A stretch of 13,062 nucleotides of DNA, from contig JAIEEW010000166.1 in NCBI GenBank assembly GCA_029067255.1, forward strand, positions 1-13,062, in the 5' to 3' direction. The translations under genes were made by a program, and so were the position numbers. This stretch comes from Clostridia bacterium (GTDB taxonomy: Bacteria; Bacillota; Clostridia; Christensenellales; UBA3700). The notes under the pieces are model-generated. The model worked only from the letters and a program-made list of their open reading frames with translations. It made no database searches and was not told the DNA's origin. Positions 1 through 6,231 of the stretch are shown here, one piece after another. How positions within the stretch are numbered: the stretch's first letter is position 1; each line of letters opens with the position of its first letter.

Positions 1-49
1 CTAATATTTTGTAGAAAATCAAGATAATTATTTAAATTCCCAAAAATTG

Positions 50-149
50 TTGTACATTGATCTTAATCACAGTGAAAAAGCAGGTCTTGAAATGTACATT
101 GATTTAGGTAATCTATGTACATTTATCAAAACAGCAAATGTACATAGAT
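50..149. repeat. Iterated ATGTACAT palindromes (operator-like)
   Basis: The heptamer TGTACAT occurs four times upstream of the LRR gene, starting at 51, 93, 116 and 139, so the spacings are 42, 23 and 23 bp. The last three copies are full ATGTACAT palindromes. The third and fourth also form a perfect 14-bp inverted repeat (111-124 with 136-149, 11-nt loop). No T-run follows on either strand, so it is not an intrinsic terminator. The copies flank and overlap the best promoter candidate, as expected of repressor or activator sites. That role is inference; no known regulator is identified. Confidence 0.55.
87..114 (+). promoter_or_regulatory. Candidate promoter of the LRR lipoprotein gene
   Basis: TTGAAA (87-92), a 16-bp spacer and TAATCT (109-114) give a fair sigma-A match. 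Predicted transcription would start near 121, inside the ATGTACAT repeat cluster, leaving a roughly 50-nt leader with SD AAGGAG at 161-166. The choice is tentative because the region is AT-rich. Confidence 0.35.
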
Positions 150-174
150 AAAACATATATAAGGAGAAAAAGAA

Positions 175-2193
175 ATGAAAAGTAAAGTGTTGGTAATGCT
201 ATTGATTTTTACAATAATATGTATGCTTTTTGCATTTGTAGCGTGCAAAGATCCAAACAATACTCCAAATGGGGAAATACCGAGCGGAGAAATCTCCAGT
301 GGAGATAATAATCAAGGCGACGGCGATAACGAGCAGGGCGACGACAACGCGCAAGGCGGAAATGGAGATTTAATATCCGCATATAAAAATTTTAAGGGAG
401 AAGAAATAGATTATTCGTTATATTTCACGACTGACGGCAACGGGAAGATAATAGGCTTATCTGAGTATGCTATTGAAAAAAGAGAAGAAATAATTCAACT
501 TGAAATACCCGAGAAGATAGGCGATGAAGATATTACCGCGTTGTCAATAACTTTTGAAAGTTTACCTTATCTAAGGAGTCTAATTATTCCTGAGTCCATA
601 CAAACAATAGAAGAAACGATAAATCCAGGGTATATATTTTCAGTTCATGTAATCTATTGCGAAGCGTCAAGCAAACCGCAAGGTTGGTGCGCTGACTGGA
701 TACAGGAAAATCTTATTGTGATGGATGATACGAAAGTTAAATTTTCGGCAGTCGTATGGGATTGTAAGAATAATGAAATAGCAGCCGATGGAAAAGCATA
801 TTGTTTTTCGTCTAGCGGAATGCTTTACGCGCTAAAAGACAGCCAAGCGGAATTGGCTTTTTCGGGCAAATCTGACGTTGAAAATCTAGAATTAGCAAGC
901 GAAGTAAAATATAGAAATGATAATTTTACTCTTACAGGATTTTATCCGTTAGCATTTATATCCACTGATTTAATAAAAGAAGAGTGGTTTTGTCAAAATA
1001 ATAAAAATTTGAAAAGTGTAAAAATACCAAACGGGTTAACGCGCATAAGCGATTGCGCATTCTACGGTTGTATAAATTTGACAAGCGTAGAAATTCCAAA
1101 TAGTGTAACTCATATAGGAAAATCGGCGTTTCATAGTTGTATCAATTTGACGGATATAGAAATACCTAACAGCGTAACTACCATAGACAATTTGGCATTT
1201 TATGATTGTAGCAGTTTGACAAGTATAGAGATCCCGAGCAGTGTAACTACCATAGGCGAAGAGACTTTTTCTTATTGTAGTGATTTGACAAGCATAGTAA
1301 TACCGAGCGGTGTAACAAATATTGGTTATGGAGCATTCTTATATTGTAACAGTTTGAAAGTATATTGCGAAGCGGAAAGTAAGCCGAGCGGATGGGATAA
1401 TAGGTGGAATGATAGCAACTGTTCCGTTGTATGGGATTGTAAAAACAATGATATAGGGTATGACAATGATGGAAACATAGTTTATATAGCGGACAATGGA
1501 ATAAGATATTTATTAAAAGACGGTATAGCAACAGTAGCAGAACAATCAGGAAAATTAAGCGGGGAAATAGTCATATTGAGTGAAATAATTTATAAAGATA
1601 TTGAGTATGCAGTAACCAATATAAGTAGTTATGCTTTTACGGATTGTAACAATTTGACAAGCGTAAAGTTTGATAAAAACAGTAAGTTGACTGTGATAGG
1701 CTACTGTGCATTCTGTGGCTGCAGCAATTTGACAAGTATAGAAATACCTAGTAGCGTAGAGATTATAGAGCCATGGGCATTCCAAGATTGCAACAATTTG
1801 ACAAACGTATACATAACAGATATGGAAAGTTGGTGCTCAATATCTTTTGGAAGTGATTCAAATCCATTATTTTACGCTAGCAAATTATATTTAAATAATG
1901 AATTAGTTAAGGAATTAAAGATACCGGATGGAGTAGATGTATTGGATCAATATGCATTCTATGGATATAGCGGTTTGGAAAGCGTAGTGATTTCGAGTAA
2001 CGTAAGGGGAATAGTGGCTACGGCATTCTATGGGTGCGATAATTTGACTAGCGTAACGTTTGAGAATACAAGTTGGGGATATTCGTTGAGTACAGGCGAA
2101 ATAGTCGAACCTGACGATATGGACGTAACAGATTCGACTGTTAATGCTGCCAATCTTAAATCAGGAGAATACAATTATCATAGTAAAAATTAA
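175..2193 (+). CDS. BspA-like leucine-rich-repeat surface lipoprotein
   Basis: A 672-aa predicted surface lipoprotein. Residues 1-23 are a hydrophobic signal peptide ending in a lipobox (FVAC) with the lipidated Cys at 24. A Gly/Asn/Asp/Glu-rich linker follows (about 25-65). Two LRR_5-type arrays (about 279-395 and 479-640) repeat the pattern AF-x(2)-C-x-x-L-x-S-x-x-I-P-x-S-V-x-x-I in 23-residue units. A spacer module occurs twice: YCEA-x-SKP-x-GW (from 161 and 397) leading to VVWDCKNN (193-200 and 418-425). Start: ATG at 175 has SD AAGGAG 8 nt upstream. BspA-like LRR proteins are usually extracellular and mediate binding to host, polysaccharide or other cells; the ligand here is unknown. No transmembrane or sortase signal is seen at the C-terminus. 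By eye the gene is more AT-rich than its neighbours and has no functional link to hisC downstream. Confidence 0.88.
   Translation: MKSKVLVMLLIFTIICMLFAFVACKDPNNTPNGEIPSGEISSGDNNQGDGDNEQGDDNAQGGNGDLISAYKNFKGEEIDYSLYFTTDGNGKIIGLSEYAIEKREEIIQLEIPEKIGDEDITALSITFESLPYLRSLIIPESIQTIEETINPGYIFSVHVIYCEASSKPQGWCADWIQENLIVMDDTKVKFSAVVWDCKNNEIAADGKAYCFSSSGMLYALKDSQAELAFSGKSDVENLELASEVKYRNDNFTLTGFYPLAFISTDLIKEEWFCQNNKNLKSVKIPNGLTRISDCAFYGCINLTSVEIPNSVTHIGKSAFHSCINLTDIEIPNSVTTIDNLAFYDCSSLTSIEIPSSVTTIGEETFSYCSDLTSIVIPSGVTNIGYGAFLYCNSLKVYCEAESKPSGWDNRWNDSNCSVVWDCKNNDIGYDNDGNIVYIADNGIRYLLKDGIATVAEQSGKLSGEIVILSEIIYKDIEYAVTNISSYAFTDCNNLTSVKFDKNSKLTVIGYCAFCGCSNLTSIEIPSSVEIIEPWAFQDCNNLTNVYITDMESWCSISFGSDSNPLFYASKLYLNNELVKELKIPDGVDVLDQYAFYGYSGLESVVISSNVRGIVATAFYGCDNLTSVTFENTSWGYSLSTGEIVEPDDMDVTDSTVNAANLKSGEYNYHSKN
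1069..1344 (+). repeat. Four in-phase 69-bp LRR coding repeats
   Basis: Units begin at 1069, 1138, 1207 and 1276, with the next boundary at 1345, so the period is exactly 69 bp (23 codons). Each begins with a TGT Cys codon followed by the Leu-Thr stretch. Such exact tandem units can expand or contract by recombination, changing repeat number between strains. Confidence 0.8.
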
Positions 2194-2197
2194 TTAT

Positions 2198-2336
2198 AGT
2201 CTGACTAAAATTAAAAAACGCAGATTTTACGTTTGGTGGTAAGGCGGGAACTCGATAGTAAGATAAGCAATCACATTTTATAAAATGTGATTGCTTATGC
2301 AAAAGTCGTGGTGAACGCCCAGTCCGACCAAAATCA
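2198..2336. other. Palindromic non-coding element (MITE- or REP-like candidate)
   Basis: This gene-free stretch between the LRR gene and hisC is strongly structured. Near-identical 14-mers lie at its edges in direct orientation (2198-2211 and 2321-2334, 12/14 matching; consensus AGTCYGACYAAAAT). At its centre is a perfect 36-bp palindrome. GATTTT at 2223-2228 pairs with AAAATC at 2330-2335, so most of the segment could fold as one long imperfect hairpin. No transposase and no believable gene are present. It may be a miniature mobile or dispersed element, or a structured 3' UTR for the LRR mRNA; copy number elsewhere in the genome cannot be seen here. Confidence 0.4.
2263..2298. repeat. Perfect 36-bp palindrome
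   Basis: Left arm 2263-2280 and right arm 2281-2298 are exact reverse complements (18 bp each, no spacer; centre TTTTATAAAA, arms containing GCAATCACA and TGTGATTGC). No T-run follows either arm, so it is a poor intrinsic terminator. Transcribed RNA would form a very stable hairpin. Confidence 0.9.
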
Positions 2337-2354
2337 GTAGACAAACAAAAACTA

Positions 2355-2384
2355 TTGACTGGACCGCCACAGATATGATAAAAT
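2355..2384 (+). promoter_or_regulatory. hisC promoter
   Basis: TTGACT (2355-2360), an 18-bp spacer and TAAAAT (2379-2384), with an upstream TG one base before the -10 hexamer (extended -10). Transcription would start near 2391, giving a leader of about 27 nt. No T-box or other his-type attenuator fits in so short a leader. Confidence 0.65.
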
Positions 2385-2417
2385 AATCGTATTATTAATT
2401 AAAGGTAGAACTGGCGT

Positions 2418-3515
2418 ATGAATTATTTGTCGAAGATTTGCAGGTCTATTCAGCCGTATATGGCGGGAGAACAACCGCAAGACAGAAAATATATTAAATT
2501 GAATACGAATGAGAATCCATATCCGCCGTGTCCCGGCGTGGAAGAGTTTGTCAAAGGATTCGATTGCGACAGATTGAAACTTTATCCGGATCCAAACTCT
2601 ACTGCGTTGGTTACAAAGATAGCGAAAAAACATGGATTGAGTCCCAAAAACGTTTTTGTGGGCAACGGCAGCGACGAAGTGTTGGCGATGTGCTTTCCGA
2701 CTTTTTTTGATAAGGACGGCGACGGAGTGGCTTACGCGGACGTAACGTATTCGTTTTATAAAGTATGGGCTAAGATGTTTGAGATTCCGTCTGTTGTGAT
2801 ACCGCTTATGGACGAATTTAGATTTGATTCCAGCGCATTCAAGCAGGCTAAATGTCAGGGTATGATAATTTGCAATCCCAACGCGCCTACGGGACTTATA
2901 GTAAACCGTCTTGATTTGATGGCAATTATTGAAGCGAATCCAGAAAAGATTATTATTATCGACGAAGCGTACGCGGATTTTTGCAACTGTTCTATGGCGA
3001 ATTATATTACTAAATATCCAAATTTGCTTATCATTAGGACTTTTTCAAAGTCGTATTCTTTGGCGGGAGCAAGATGCGGATACGCAATAGGCGACGAGGC
3101 GCTTATCAACGGATTAAAAACCGTTAAGGACTCGATAAACAGTTATACGGTTGACAGACTTACTGAAGGTATTGCGATAAAAGCGTTGGAGAATAACAAG
3201 TATTTCAACGCTCAGGTAGACAAAATAATCTCGACAAGAGACGAATATGCGGACAAGTTGAGAGAGATAGGATTTGACGTATTGCCGTCAAACGCTAACT
3301 TCCTTTTTGCAAAGCACAACGATATAAAGGCGAGCGAACTGTATTACCAGTTGAAAAAACAGGGAGTGTTGGTAAGACATTTCAATCAGGCGAGAATAGA
3401 CGATTATCTCCGTATCACAGTAGGTGCAGAAAACGAAATGGAAGCGCTAATGAAAGCGTTGAATAAAATAATAGCGGATTCGAAAGTAAACGTAAAAGTC
3501 GAAGATAGCGAGTAA
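2418..3515 (+). CDS. hisC: Histidinol-phosphate aminotransferase
   Basis: A 365-aa fold-type I PLP aminotransferase, typical of HisC in length. HisC converts imidazole-acetol phosphate plus glutamate to histidinol phosphate and 2-oxoglutarate in the cytosol. Visible signatures: LNTNENPYP near residue 28-36, YPDPN (56-60), a GNGSDE phosphate-binding segment (82-87), CNPNAPTG (152-159), IDEAY with Asp182, and the Schiff-base lysine K211 in TFSKSYSLAGAR, with Arg219 nearby. The start at ATG 2418 follows a weak SD (AAAGG, 2401-2405) about 12 nt away. No other his gene is in the window; HisC-family paralogues also act on aromatic amino acids, so the physiological substrate is likely but not proven. 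A hairpin with a U-run lies 53 nt after the stop. Confidence 0.9.
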   Translation: MNYLSKICRSIQPYMAGEQPQDRKYIKLNTNENPYPPCPGVEEFVKGFDCDRLKLYPDPNSTALVTKIAKKHGLSPKNVFVGNGSDEVLAMCFPTFFDKDGDGVAYADVTYSFYKVWAKMFEIPSVVIPLMDEFRFDSSAFKQAKCQGMIICNPNAPTGLIVNRLDLMAIIEANPEKIIIIDEAYADFCNCSMANYITKYPNLLIIRTFSKSYSLAGARCGYAIGDEALINGLKTVKDSINSYTVDRLTEGIAIKALENNKYFNAQVDKIISTRDEYADKLREIGFDVLPSNANFLFAKHNDIKASELYYQLKKQGVLVRHFNQARIDDYLRITVGAENEMEALMKALNKIIADSKVNVKVEDSE

Positions 3516-3533
3516 GAACAAATACTTGCGTAT

Positions 3534-3563
3534 TTGACAAAAAAAGACATTGTCGGAAAAAAT
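3534..3563 (+). promoter_or_regulatory. Weak promoter candidate for the G1PDH-like gene
   Basis: A consensus -35 TTGACA (3534-3539) lies 19 nt after the hisC stop. The -10 at the usual distance is only AAAAAT (3558-3563, spacer 18). If used, the transcript would begin near 3570 and carry the following hairpin at its extreme 5' end. Confidence 0.3.
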
Positions 3564-3567
3564 ATTC

Positions 3568-3600
3568 AAAGATACTACCTTAAAAAAGTGGTATCTTTTT
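3568..3600 (+). terminator. Intrinsic terminator after hisC, abutting the next start codon
   Basis: Arms AAAGATAC (3568-3575) and GTATCTTT (3591-3598) pair, extended inward by a G-T wobble and two more pairs, and the right side runs into a U-rich tail (3596-3600, then CTT). It fits a terminator for hisC. The ATG of the next gene is at 3604, so it could instead be a 5' hairpin that controls that gene. Confidence 0.55.
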
Positions 3601-3603
3601 CTT

Positions 3604-4731
3604 ATGGAAAAATATTTGACGGAAGCGAGCAACAATATCAGAGAAAGCGTTGCCGACGCGTGTTCTGCGGTTATGCCGGGGGGACACGTCGGCGTGTGCT
3701 GTCAGAGCAAGGACAGAGAGTACGCCCAAAGCGTAGTTGAAGGAATTCCTTCTTTTGAATACAAGATAACGTTTATAGAATATCCCGACGGTGTGGAAGC
3801 GAACGACGATACGGCGACTGATATAGTAAAAGCCGACGACGATATAAGGTTTTTCGTAGGAGTAGGCGACGCAGTCATAGCGTCTATGCTTGCGCGGGCG
3901 ACATTGCGTCGAGATATTCAATATATACTCGTAACAAATTCTCCCGATATTGACGGGGTGGGATTTTGCATAGATTGCGACGGGAAAAGTCAAAAGGCAA
4001 CCGCGCCCGCTCAAGTGTTCGTCGACGCGTCTATTCTCGATTGCCCCTATCCGTACGCAGATTTAGTAGCGAGTATTTTTTCGCGCAGAGTTTCGCTCAT
4101 AGAAAAGAAATACGTAAATTATTTAAGCAGACGGTTTGATGAAAACAAACTGTTAAAAGAAGAGACGATTCTCGACGGGATAATTGCAGATGGAATGATG
4201 AACGACAGGAAAAAACTTTTTGACGGGATAATGAAATATGCATCCGCAGATATAGAGCAATTCAAATCCGCTCATTACGTTATGACTAAATTATTAGGAG
4301 AACTTTGTCTTACTTCCAACGTAGGGGATTGCAAACTCTTGTGCGCGATAACGCTTTTGAAATATTTCAAGACGGTTTTGTCCGCAGAAGATTATCATCT
4401 TACGATTCCGCTTGATATTTCTCCCAAATGTCGCAGACTGGCAAAACTACTCGGTACGGATATAAGCGAGATAATAAGTAAAGTACAGAACAGAAAGTAT
4501 CAAGGCAAATGGCTGTATATACACAGCGAGTATAGGGAAGACTTGCTAGCGGAAGTTTTGTCTTTGGAAGAGAAGTCAAAAAAGATAATCAAAAGCGCGA
4601 AAAGATTTATGCCTGACGTAGGATATCATTTGGGCGAAGATTTTGACAGCAATTATCTTTTGGAACTTGTTTATAATTTATCTCCGCTTACAGACGACTG
4701 TTCGCTCGTAACAATGGCAGATATACTTTGA
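3604..4731 (+). CDS. Diverged glycerol-1-phosphate dehydrogenase-like protein
   Basis: A 375-aa protein that reads as a distant member of the iron-type alcohol dehydrogenase / dehydroquinate synthase-like superfamily, closest to the sn-glycerol-1-phosphate dehydrogenase (EgsA/AraM) branch. Clues in order: a Rossmann-like N-terminus (GGHVGVCC near 26-33), GVGDAVIASMLARA where the family has its GxGxxxDxxKxxA nucleotide-binding motif, VTNSPDIDG matching the family's PTxPSxDG, then APAQVFVDASIL, and a C-terminal end like the family's helical tail. Active members bind metal through Asp and two His. The Asp (SPDIDG) and one His (SAHYVM) are plausible here, but the second His, expected in an HG(E/x) motif near NVGDCKLL, is absent, so dehydrogenase activity is doubtful. 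Start: an upstream TTG at 3550 would encode the hisC terminator hairpin, so ATG 3604 is preferred, although neither start has an SD. Role unknown. Confidence 0.6.
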   Translation: MEKYLTEASNNIRESVADACSAVMPGGHVGVCCQSKDREYAQSVVEGIPSFEYKITFIEYPDGVEANDDTATDIVKADDDIRFFVGVGDAVIASMLARATLRRDIQYILVTNSPDIDGVGFCIDCDGKSQKATAPAQVFVDASILDCPYPYADLVASIFSRRVSLIEKKYVNYLSRRFDENKLLKEETILDGIIADGMMNDRKKLFDGIMKYASADIEQFKSAHYVMTKLLGELCLTSNVGDCKLLCAITLLKYFKTVLSAEDYHLTIPLDISPKCRRLAKLLGTDISEIISKVQNRKYQGKWLYIHSEYREDLLAEVLSLEEKSKKIIKSAKRFMPDVGYHLGEDFDSNYLLELVYNLSPLTDDCSLVTMADIL

Positions 4732-4738
4732 TTATTAT

Positions 4739-4765
4739 CCGACCTGAAAACAGGTCGGTTTTTTT
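4739..4765 (+). terminator. Intrinsic terminator of the G1PDH-like gene
   Basis: Stem CCGACCTG (4739-4746) and CAGGTCGG (4751-4758) with an AAAA loop, followed by seven T residues. It starts 8 nt after the stop codon. Confidence 0.92.
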
Positions 4766-4796
4766 ATTTTATCTTATCGATTCAAAAATTCTTTCT

Positions 4797-4825
4797 TTGA
4801 TTTCTGCTTTATATGACTTTATTAT
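4797..4825 (+). promoter_or_regulatory. Candidate sigma-A promoter upstream of the YwmB-like/spoIIQ pair
   Basis: TTGATT (4797-4802), a 17-bp spacer and TATTAT (4820-4825). Transcription would begin near 4832, about 130 nt before the first start codon, with a hairpin at 4866-4885 in the leader. A GTATA at 4906-4910 recalls a sigma-F -35 box, but no matching -10 (GGNNANAMTR) lies 15 bp downstream. A forespore promoter is therefore not supported at that position. Confidence 0.4.
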
Positions 4826-4865
4826 TTAGGCTACATTTTGAAGCAAATGAGAATCGTTGCGTTTC

Positions 4866-4889
4866 AAGTCGATTTGCGTCGACTTTTTT
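4866..4889 (+). terminator. Leader hairpin with U-tract (attenuator or small-RNA end)
   Basis: AAGTCGA (4866-4872) pairs with TCGACTT (4879-4885) around a 6-nt loop, followed by TTTT. It lies between the 4797-4825 promoter candidate and the first gene. It could end a short (about 60 nt) RNA or attenuate the operon. The upstream terminator at 4739-4765 already serves the preceding gene. Confidence 0.4.
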
Positions 4890-4963
4890 AATTCTTTGAT
4901 TCACTGTATAAAATCGTTTTTACTGTCAACAATTCCAGTATCAAATCGACAGGCAGGTTGGAT

Positions 4964-5422
4964 ATGAAATCGATAGCGGTGTACATACTCGGAATTACTT
5001 TTATTTCACTCATCATTTTGGGAATCAGTATGCAAGTTAAAATTCCCGACGGCGCGGTTGAGATGCAAGTGTATTCGCGTTGCGTCCCCTTTGACGGCGA
5101 ATGCGGATCCGTGGACAAAATGAGCAACTTCAATATTTATCATTACGACAAAGTGATAGGTATAAAAGACAACAGGTTGGACAATACTTTGGGTGTTGCT
5201 TACATATATCCGAAAGAAAGCGCAGAGGTGAGTGATCTGATAGAAAAGTTTTCCGCGATAATTCACTACACTCAGGATCTGGAAGACGGCGTAACTTACT
5301 ATGGTTATTGCAAAGGACTGGACAAGAGCGTAGAGATAGACAACAAGGAAATCAATATTCAAATTGTAAGCAATAAAGACAACATCATCGTAGGCTTTCC
5401 GCTGATTATGGGAAGTTACTAA
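4964..5422 (+). CDS. Small membrane-anchored protein, possibly YwmB-like
   Basis: A 152-aa protein with an N-terminal membrane segment or uncleaved signal (about residues 3-24, rich in Ile/Leu/Val/Phe) and a soluble alpha/beta remainder predicted outside the cytoplasm. The C-terminus (NIQIVSNKD then VGFPLIMGSY) resembles the end of YwmB-family proteins, where a Gly-x-Pro-Leu-Ile segment precedes a final aromatic residue. In Bacillus subtilis ywmB lies in the murAA-spoIID-spoIIQ neighbourhood, and here the next gene is spoIIQ-like. Against this, YwmB proteins are longer, so the assignment rests on weak similarity plus context. Start: ATG 4964, with AGG (4955-4957) upstream, is preferred over the in-frame TTG at 4958. 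Its stop at 5422 lies 12 nt before the spoIIQ ATG, so the two are probably co-transcribed. Confidence 0.6.
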   Translation: MKSIAVYILGITFISLIILGISMQVKIPDGAVEMQVYSRCVPFDGECGSVDKMSNFNIYHYDKVIGIKDNRLDNTLGVAYIYPKESAEVSDLIEKFSAIIHYTQDLEDGVTYYGYCKGLDKSVEIDNKEINIQIVSNKDNIIVGFPLIMGSY

Positions 5423-5434
5423 TTGGAGGTAAAG

Positions 5435-6172
5435 ATGGCAAAGAAAACAAAGCAGACCAAAGAAAAGAGAAGCGGCGCTCCCTCTCAGGCGGGAGTTAGA
5501 GTAGCGCAATTTTTCAAAAAGAATATCTACGTTATCTTGATGATAGTATGTATTCTCGCAATCGCGACTATGATTACCGTAGCCGTAGTAGTAAACAATA
5601 GAGGCGAAGGGGAAGAGGTACTTAAACCGATACAATCGGGCGACGACAAACAACCCGACGATCCCGTTATCACTCCGCCGGATGTGAACGAGCCGGACGA
5701 TCCCGTTATCACTCCGCCCGACGACAATAAGCCCGAAGAGCCGGTAGTAAAAGAATTTATTCTTTCCGCTCCTTTGGACAACTACACGATCGGACAGGAA
5801 TTCTACGATACGGAATTGGTATTCGACCCGACGCACAAATACTGGGCGACGCACGAAGGCGTAGACTTTACGGCAGAAGCGGGCAGCGACGTAAAATGTA
5901 TGTTCGACGGTCAGGTCAAGAGCGTAAAGACTGATAGTTACTTCGGTACGGTTGTTGTGATCGCTCATCAGGACGGATTTGAATCTGTTTATAAACTTCT
6001 GGACGGCGTAACGCTCAAAGAAGGCGCTAGCGTAAAGCAAGGCGAAGTTATCGGAAAGGTATCCGACAGCGCGCTTGCAGAAGTAGCGAGCGGAGCGCAT
6101 TTGCACCTTGAACTTAAAAAGGACGGCAAAGGCGTAAACCCGATGGAGTATATGCTTCAAGGAGATAAGTAA
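5435..6172 (+). CDS. spoIIQ: SpoIIQ-type M23 (LytM) membrane peptidase
   Basis: A 245-aa bitopic membrane protein: a Lys-rich cytoplasmic tail (1-30), one membrane segment (about 31-52), a Pro/Asp-rich linker (about 63-106) with a duplicated 13-residue unit, and a C-terminal LytM domain (about 130-240). The zinc motifs look complete: H140-E-G-V-D144 (HxxxD) and H222-L-H224 (HxH). SpoIIQ sits in the forespore outer membrane and forms a channel or zipper with SpoIIIAH across the intermembrane space during engulfment. The B. subtilis protein has lost a catalytic His, whereas clostridial versions keep the metal site, as here, so it may cleave or bind peptidoglycan. Start: ATG 5435 has a strong SD (GGAGGT, 5425-5430); the in-frame TTG at 5423 would place the SD inside the gene. 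Size, topology and partner context favour SpoIIQ over a general M23 endopeptidase, but spoIID and spoIIID are not adjacent. Confidence 0.8.
   Translation: MAKKTKQTKEKRSGAPSQAGVRVAQFFKKNIYVILMIVCILAIATMITVAVVVNNRGEGEEVLKPIQSGDDKQPDDPVITPPDVNEPDDPVITPPDDNKPEEPVVKEFILSAPLDNYTIGQEFYDTELVFDPTHKYWATHEGVDFTAEAGSDVKCMFDGQVKSVKTDSYFGTVVVIAHQDGFESVYKLLDGVTLKEGASVKQGEVIGKVSDSALAEVASGAHLHLELKKDGKGVNPMEYMLQGDK
5657..5734 (+). repeat. Two 39-bp tandem repeats in the SpoIIQ linker
   Basis: Units start at 5657 and 5696; their first 23 bases are identical and the rest diverges. They encode Pro/Asp-rich 13-residue units beginning DDPVITPPD. A degraded third copy (PEEPV) follows. The linker between the membrane segment and the LytM domain probably varies in length between strains. 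Confidence 0.85.
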
Positions 6173-6179
6173 GAAATAT

Positions 6180-6206
6180 CGGACGGAATGGTTTCCGTCC
6201 GTTTTT
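6180..6206 (+). terminator. Intrinsic terminator of the spoIIQ operon
   Basis: Stem CGGACGGAA (6180-6188) and TTCCGTCCG (6193-6201) with a TGGT loop, followed by TTTTT. It begins 8 nt after the spoIIQ stop. Confidence 0.92.
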
Positions 6207-6231
6207 CTATTTTAATGGAGAAAGAAACAGA

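Noticed and set aside
5..151. Open frame before the LRR gene containing two YIDL-like peptides
   Set aside because: It follows a stop at 2-4, has only TTG starts without an SD, and the later TGTACAT copies fall out of phase, so DNA-level repeats explain it better. A decayed gene remnant cannot be fully excluded.
2156..2344. Minus-strand 62-aa open frame across the palindromic element
   Set aside because: No SD, it overlaps the 3' end of the LRR gene, and the frame is open mainly because the palindrome has no stops. The segment is better described as a non-coding repeat, although such frames recur in dispersed elements.
3550..3603. Upstream TTG start extending the G1PDH-like protein by 18 residues
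   Set aside because: The extension would be translated from the hisC terminator hairpin and U-tract, has no SD, and is Lys/Phe/Leu-rich sequence with no family resemblance.
2418..4731. A histidine or lipid biosynthesis operon
   Set aside because: hisC is followed by a terminator, and the next gene is only a diverged G1PDH-like protein. No other histidine or ether-lipid gene is present, so adjacency alone does not support a pathway.
4896..4936. Sigma-F promoter candidate (GTATA at 4906-4910) upstream of the spoIIQ pair
   Set aside because: SpoIIQ is a sigma-F target in Bacillus, but the bases 15-16 bp downstream do not match GGNNANAMTR, lacking the GG.
5006..6160. Long minus-strand open frame (384 aa) antisense to the YwmB-like gene and spoIIQ
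   Set aside because: It is a shadow of well-supported plus-strand genes: SpoIIQ has a strong SD, clear LytM motifs and its own terminator, whereas the antisense frame gives a Phe/Arg/Tyr-rich product without a recognisable motif.
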